A stretch of DNA of 64,000 nt from Terana coerulea (lineage: Eukaryota > Basidiomycota > Agaricomycetes > Polyporales > Phanerochaetaceae). A program made the position numbers and the translations under genes. Below, in pieces: positions 61,370 to 64,000 of the stretch. Position 1 is the stretch's first letter. Each line of letters starts with the position of its first letter. The notes under the pieces are model-generated. The model was given only the letters and a program-made list of their open reading frames with translations. It did no database searches and was not told the origin of the DNA. The stretch is from assembly GCA_024811115.1 (NCBI GenBank), contig JAKOGH010000806.1:1-64000 (forward strand), given 5' to 3'.

Positions 61370-62045
61370 TCACGAATCGGAACTACAGCCGCGACAGCCT
61401 ATAAAAATTTCACACGCGAACCACGGTTACTCACCGTAAGGATATAGTAGCGGAGATATGGGCTTACCGCAGTGCACGCACTCAACTACCGTGCCCGGTC
61501 GGACCTGTGCCTTAGGTACACGGCAGATGCAAGTAGAACCTTGGTAATTCATATCCTATGGAAGGTTAGTCAATGGCGACAAGTTCCGGTTGGTCCAGAC
61601 TTACCCTAGTTTGGATACACCGGAGGCAGCACAGCTTCTCATAACCGGCTTTCTTCCATTTTGCAACCAAGCTAGGATTATGGTGAATATATTATACTGG
61701 CTTGAGAGAACTATAACTCACTTAGCGTCTGCGTAACCCTCCTTCAAGAGCCAGTCGTAGAGCTCCCGGCTGATGGCCTCTCTCTTGTAGTACAACTCGT
61801 AAATGTATCTTGAGCGGGTGTGTGCAATCCTCATGATAGGCCACAGCGATTCTGCCTTGCGCTTTCCCTCGTGGGACTCGTTCTCTGCGTCACGCATCTT
61901 CTTGGCATAATCATCGAGAATCTGGAAGAAAGCCATAGTGTAAGCAGGGTGACGCCTCATAGACACAAGCTGGTGCACGCACACCTTCGATGTCCTCAAA
62001 CCCTTCTGGCGGTTTCTTCGTCCGCGTCGTCCGAATCTTGGGCAT
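61370..62045 (-). CDS. bud31: Pre-mRNA-splicing factor Bud31/G10 (Cwc14)
   Basis: Small spliceosomal protein of the NineTeen complex region, about 150 residues. The ATG at 62045 gives [20 protein letters not shown]; intron 1 uses a gtgcgt donor, leaving [15 protein letters not shown] in phase. Exon 2 has [39 protein letters not shown], then [11 protein letters not shown]. Exon 3: [20 protein letters not shown]. Exon 4: [20 protein letters not shown] with VVECVHCG. Exon 5: CRGCSSDS. All the zinc-binding Cys clusters (CCLRC, CICR, CVHCGCRGC) are present. The final exon is separated by a longer intron and ends at 61370. Highly conserved family, no frame breaks. Confidence 0.93.
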
Positions 62046-62394
62046 GGTGGTGGCGGATGAACAGGTCGTGCAAGCCAAGCGCCTGTGTGCCGGATGTGGT
62101 AGCACTCGAGCACGTGATTTGCCTCATTGAAGACGCGCCTTTTGGGCGCCTAGAACGCGTTACTCCGTTCAAATTGGACAACCACCATCTTTTCCTCTCA
62201 TTTCATACTCAGCGCATAACGAACTGTCGACCACTGGTTCCGTTTACATCTTGAAGAGACCATCTGCTTAATTTATTTGGCTTGTTTCCTTCTCTCCCTG
62301 CTTTACCAAATCACGGAACTGCGCACTTCGGACACGTCAACGGCCACGACATTACGGCCGCCCACGTTCTGCCTCCTTCAGCTTATACGTCGAC
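62046..62394. promoter_or_regulatory. Divergent promoter between bud31 and the TB2/DP1 gene
   Basis: 349 bp between the two start codons, mildly AT-rich before the plus-strand ATG. No recognisable core element. Confidence 0.4.
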
Positions 62395-64000
62395 ATGGGC
62401 CTGATCGTTCCCATCCTTCGGGTAGCTTATGTCTCCTTGAACGTGTATGACACTTTCAAAACTCTGAAACCACCGCCGGGATCTGCACGAAATGGCGGTC
62501 AGCCAAGCGTCCGTGCGTCAAGCCAAAGGAAACGAATGATGAAAGGTTGCCTCGCAGTTTGGATGGTTTGGGTGAGTAGATTCAACATCCATAGTAGTCA
62601 CAGCTAATTGAGGTATATACAGTGTTGTTACGCTGCTTACGAACGCAGTCTGGACGGAGTCGTCGGTATCTTCATTCCATTCTACAGCGAAATCAAGGCT
62701 CTGGTGATTCTATTTTTCCTGTTGACCCGCGCAAGAGTACGTATTCATCCCCAAAAACGCCTTTTTGATCTCATGGTCGTCGCAGGGGCTGAACCAATAT
62801 ACCTCCACATCCTGAGACCATTGGTGAAACCCTACACTGCGACTCTCGATGCTGCCCTCGAGTTCATCCAGCAATTCGGTGACCTTGCCCTACTCTTGTG
62901 CTCCATTCCCGTTCAACTTGTTACGTCCTTCTATCATCGATGGATATCCCGCAAGGAACCCGCCGCTCCCGTCGAAGCCTCTTCCGAGAGTCACGAGACC
63001 AGACCGGAAGCTGCTCAGCGTCCTTCTGACTTTGGTGCTACTCGTACAAGGAGGAATCAGCTACACAACGCACATTTAAAAGCGGCCTCCTCATCCACTC
63101 AGCCAAGCGCATCCGAGACTGCAAAGGCTGCTCCTCAAGTCTGGCGTCCACCGCTTTCGGCTTACGACGATTCGCCGCCTACTGTTCCTCGTGGCCTCCC
63201 CACTCCTCCTTCAGAAGACCAGCTACCTCTTCCGAGACGCCAACCAGCCGACGAATGGAACCAATATGAAGCTTTCCCTGCTGCGTATCCCGCCACTCCG
63301 CAGTCCGCTACCTCCCGGCTATCGTCTGACTACCCTGCTCGAGCTCCGCTGCTGAGTGGCGGCTCAGAAGATCCCGGCGATGAGACGCACTATTACGATG
63401 CAGCCTCACAAGCCCACCAGGAGGGTTTTCAGTCGCTCCAGTCGTCACATGAGTCAACGAACCCCGACTCTGATGGCAACTGGAGCGAAGACAACGAACA
63501 TGGGGTTCACACAAACGATGAAATGTCGATGGAGGAAGACTACGAGGAGGAAGAAGACGATTTCAATGTCACTTTGCGCACGCCCTACCCCTTGTCCCGC
63601 ACTGTGAACGTGTCCGGCATGACTGCCGACTCGGTAGAGAGCCAGTCCAACGTCTCCACGTCTCTAGACACCGCCGACGGCGATTCGCCATTTCAGACGA
63701 GGACGAACTCGCAGGCATCCGGCCAAGACCTGTCGGATCCGGAATCACCCTCTGCTGGCAGGAAGCGGCGTCTTCCTGTCTCTTCTGGCACCATCCGCGT
63801 CACGCGCCCTGTCCTAACAGAGCGTGCCAGCACGCAGGAGACCATCCGTGTCAAAGCTCGACCTACCACCCGACCTGCGTTATCATCGAGAAACTTCACC
63901 AAGGGAGACGACTCGTCTGCAGATGAGGGCGAGAATAAAGGGAATGTCAGGGAGGAGGTCGTCAAGAAGCGGCGTATCGGGGTAAAAGTGACAGACCCCA
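62395..64000 (+). CDS. TB2/DP1/HVA22 (Yop1/REEP) family protein, 3' end outside window
   Basis: Membrane-shaping protein of the tubular ER. The ATG at 62395 begins MGLIVPILRVAYVSLNVYDT. After intron 1 (about 62572-62621) the family block CCYAAYERSLDGVVGIFIPF YSEIKALVILFFLL follows, i.e. the hydrophobic hairpins with the Y-S-E-x-K motif. After a second intron come GAEPIYLHILRPLVKPYTAT and ALLLCSIPVQLVTSFYHRWI. Beyond about residue 200 it has a very long polar tail, Ser/Pro/Glu-rich, with acidic EEDYEEEEDDFNV and a basic VVKKRRIGVKV near the window end. This tail is far longer than in yeast Yop1, but long tails are usual in basidiomycete members. The frame is open to the last base. Confidence 0.85.

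Overview
This window is nuclear DNA from a filamentous basidiomycete, most likely an Agaricomycete. The genes carry many short (about 45-65 bp) GT-AG introns. Recognisable families include the Plavaka transposase, a basidiomycete-type GATA finger, TRP/Flc-like membrane proteins and several Agaricomycete-specific hypotheticals. Housekeeping genes are packed on both strands with small intergenic gaps. No bacterial, organellar or CRISPR features were seen. Species is not determinable from the sequence alone.

Layout. 1-4 kb: a Plavaka (CACTA-like) transposase running off the left edge, head-to-head with a conserved protein often seen near such elements, then a tRNA-like SINE head. 5.1-23.4 kb: a dense housekeeping block with poly(A) polymerase (pap1), mitochondrial GatB, U2 snRNP factor Ist3/RBMX2, eIF3d, a Dsc2/UBAC2-like rhomboid-fold protein, a zinc-knuckle hypothetical, a CNH-domain protein and a TRP/Flc-like channel. 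23.4-31.6 kb and 33.2-38.3 kb: two very GC-rich gene-free stretches flanking a His-rich GATA transcription factor. The first contains a 676 bp non-autonomous Mutator-like element. The second contains a 39 bp palindrome. 38.3-39.4 kb: an NTF2/SnoaL-like protein. 42.3-47.5 kb: three tandem paralogues of the RAI1/DXO decapping nuclease, one of them broken by a 358 bp hAT-like MITE in an exon. 48-64 kb: lysophosphatidate acyltransferase, a cytochrome P450, a nucleolar NOL11/Utp8-like candidate, a tail-anchored hypothetical, a Kha1-type K+/H+ antiporter, splicing factor Bud31 and a TB2/DP1/HVA22 (Yop1/REEP) protein that runs off the right edge.

Two themes stand out. First, several highly conserved genes (dsc2-like, the zinc-knuckle gene, CNH, ist3 twice, GATA twice, the NOL11-like gene, probably one RAI1 copy) each read correctly only if a single base is added or removed, mostly within a short homopolymer. 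Because essential genes are hit with the same signature, unpolished sequence is the likeliest explanation, and coordinates here are given for the whole gene across these breaks. Second, the non-genic DNA is not featureless: two small DNA transposons can be delimited to the base with target-site duplications, and the RAI1 array is a local gene-family expansion in progress, with decay.

Functionally the window mixes mRNA 3'-end and cap metabolism (pap1, RAI1-like array), splicing (ist3, bud31), translation (eIF3d, gatB) and membrane/ion biology (Kha1, TRP/Flc-like, LPAAT, Dsc2, TB2/DP1). No coherent metabolic cluster is visible; neighbouring genes appear to be independently regulated.
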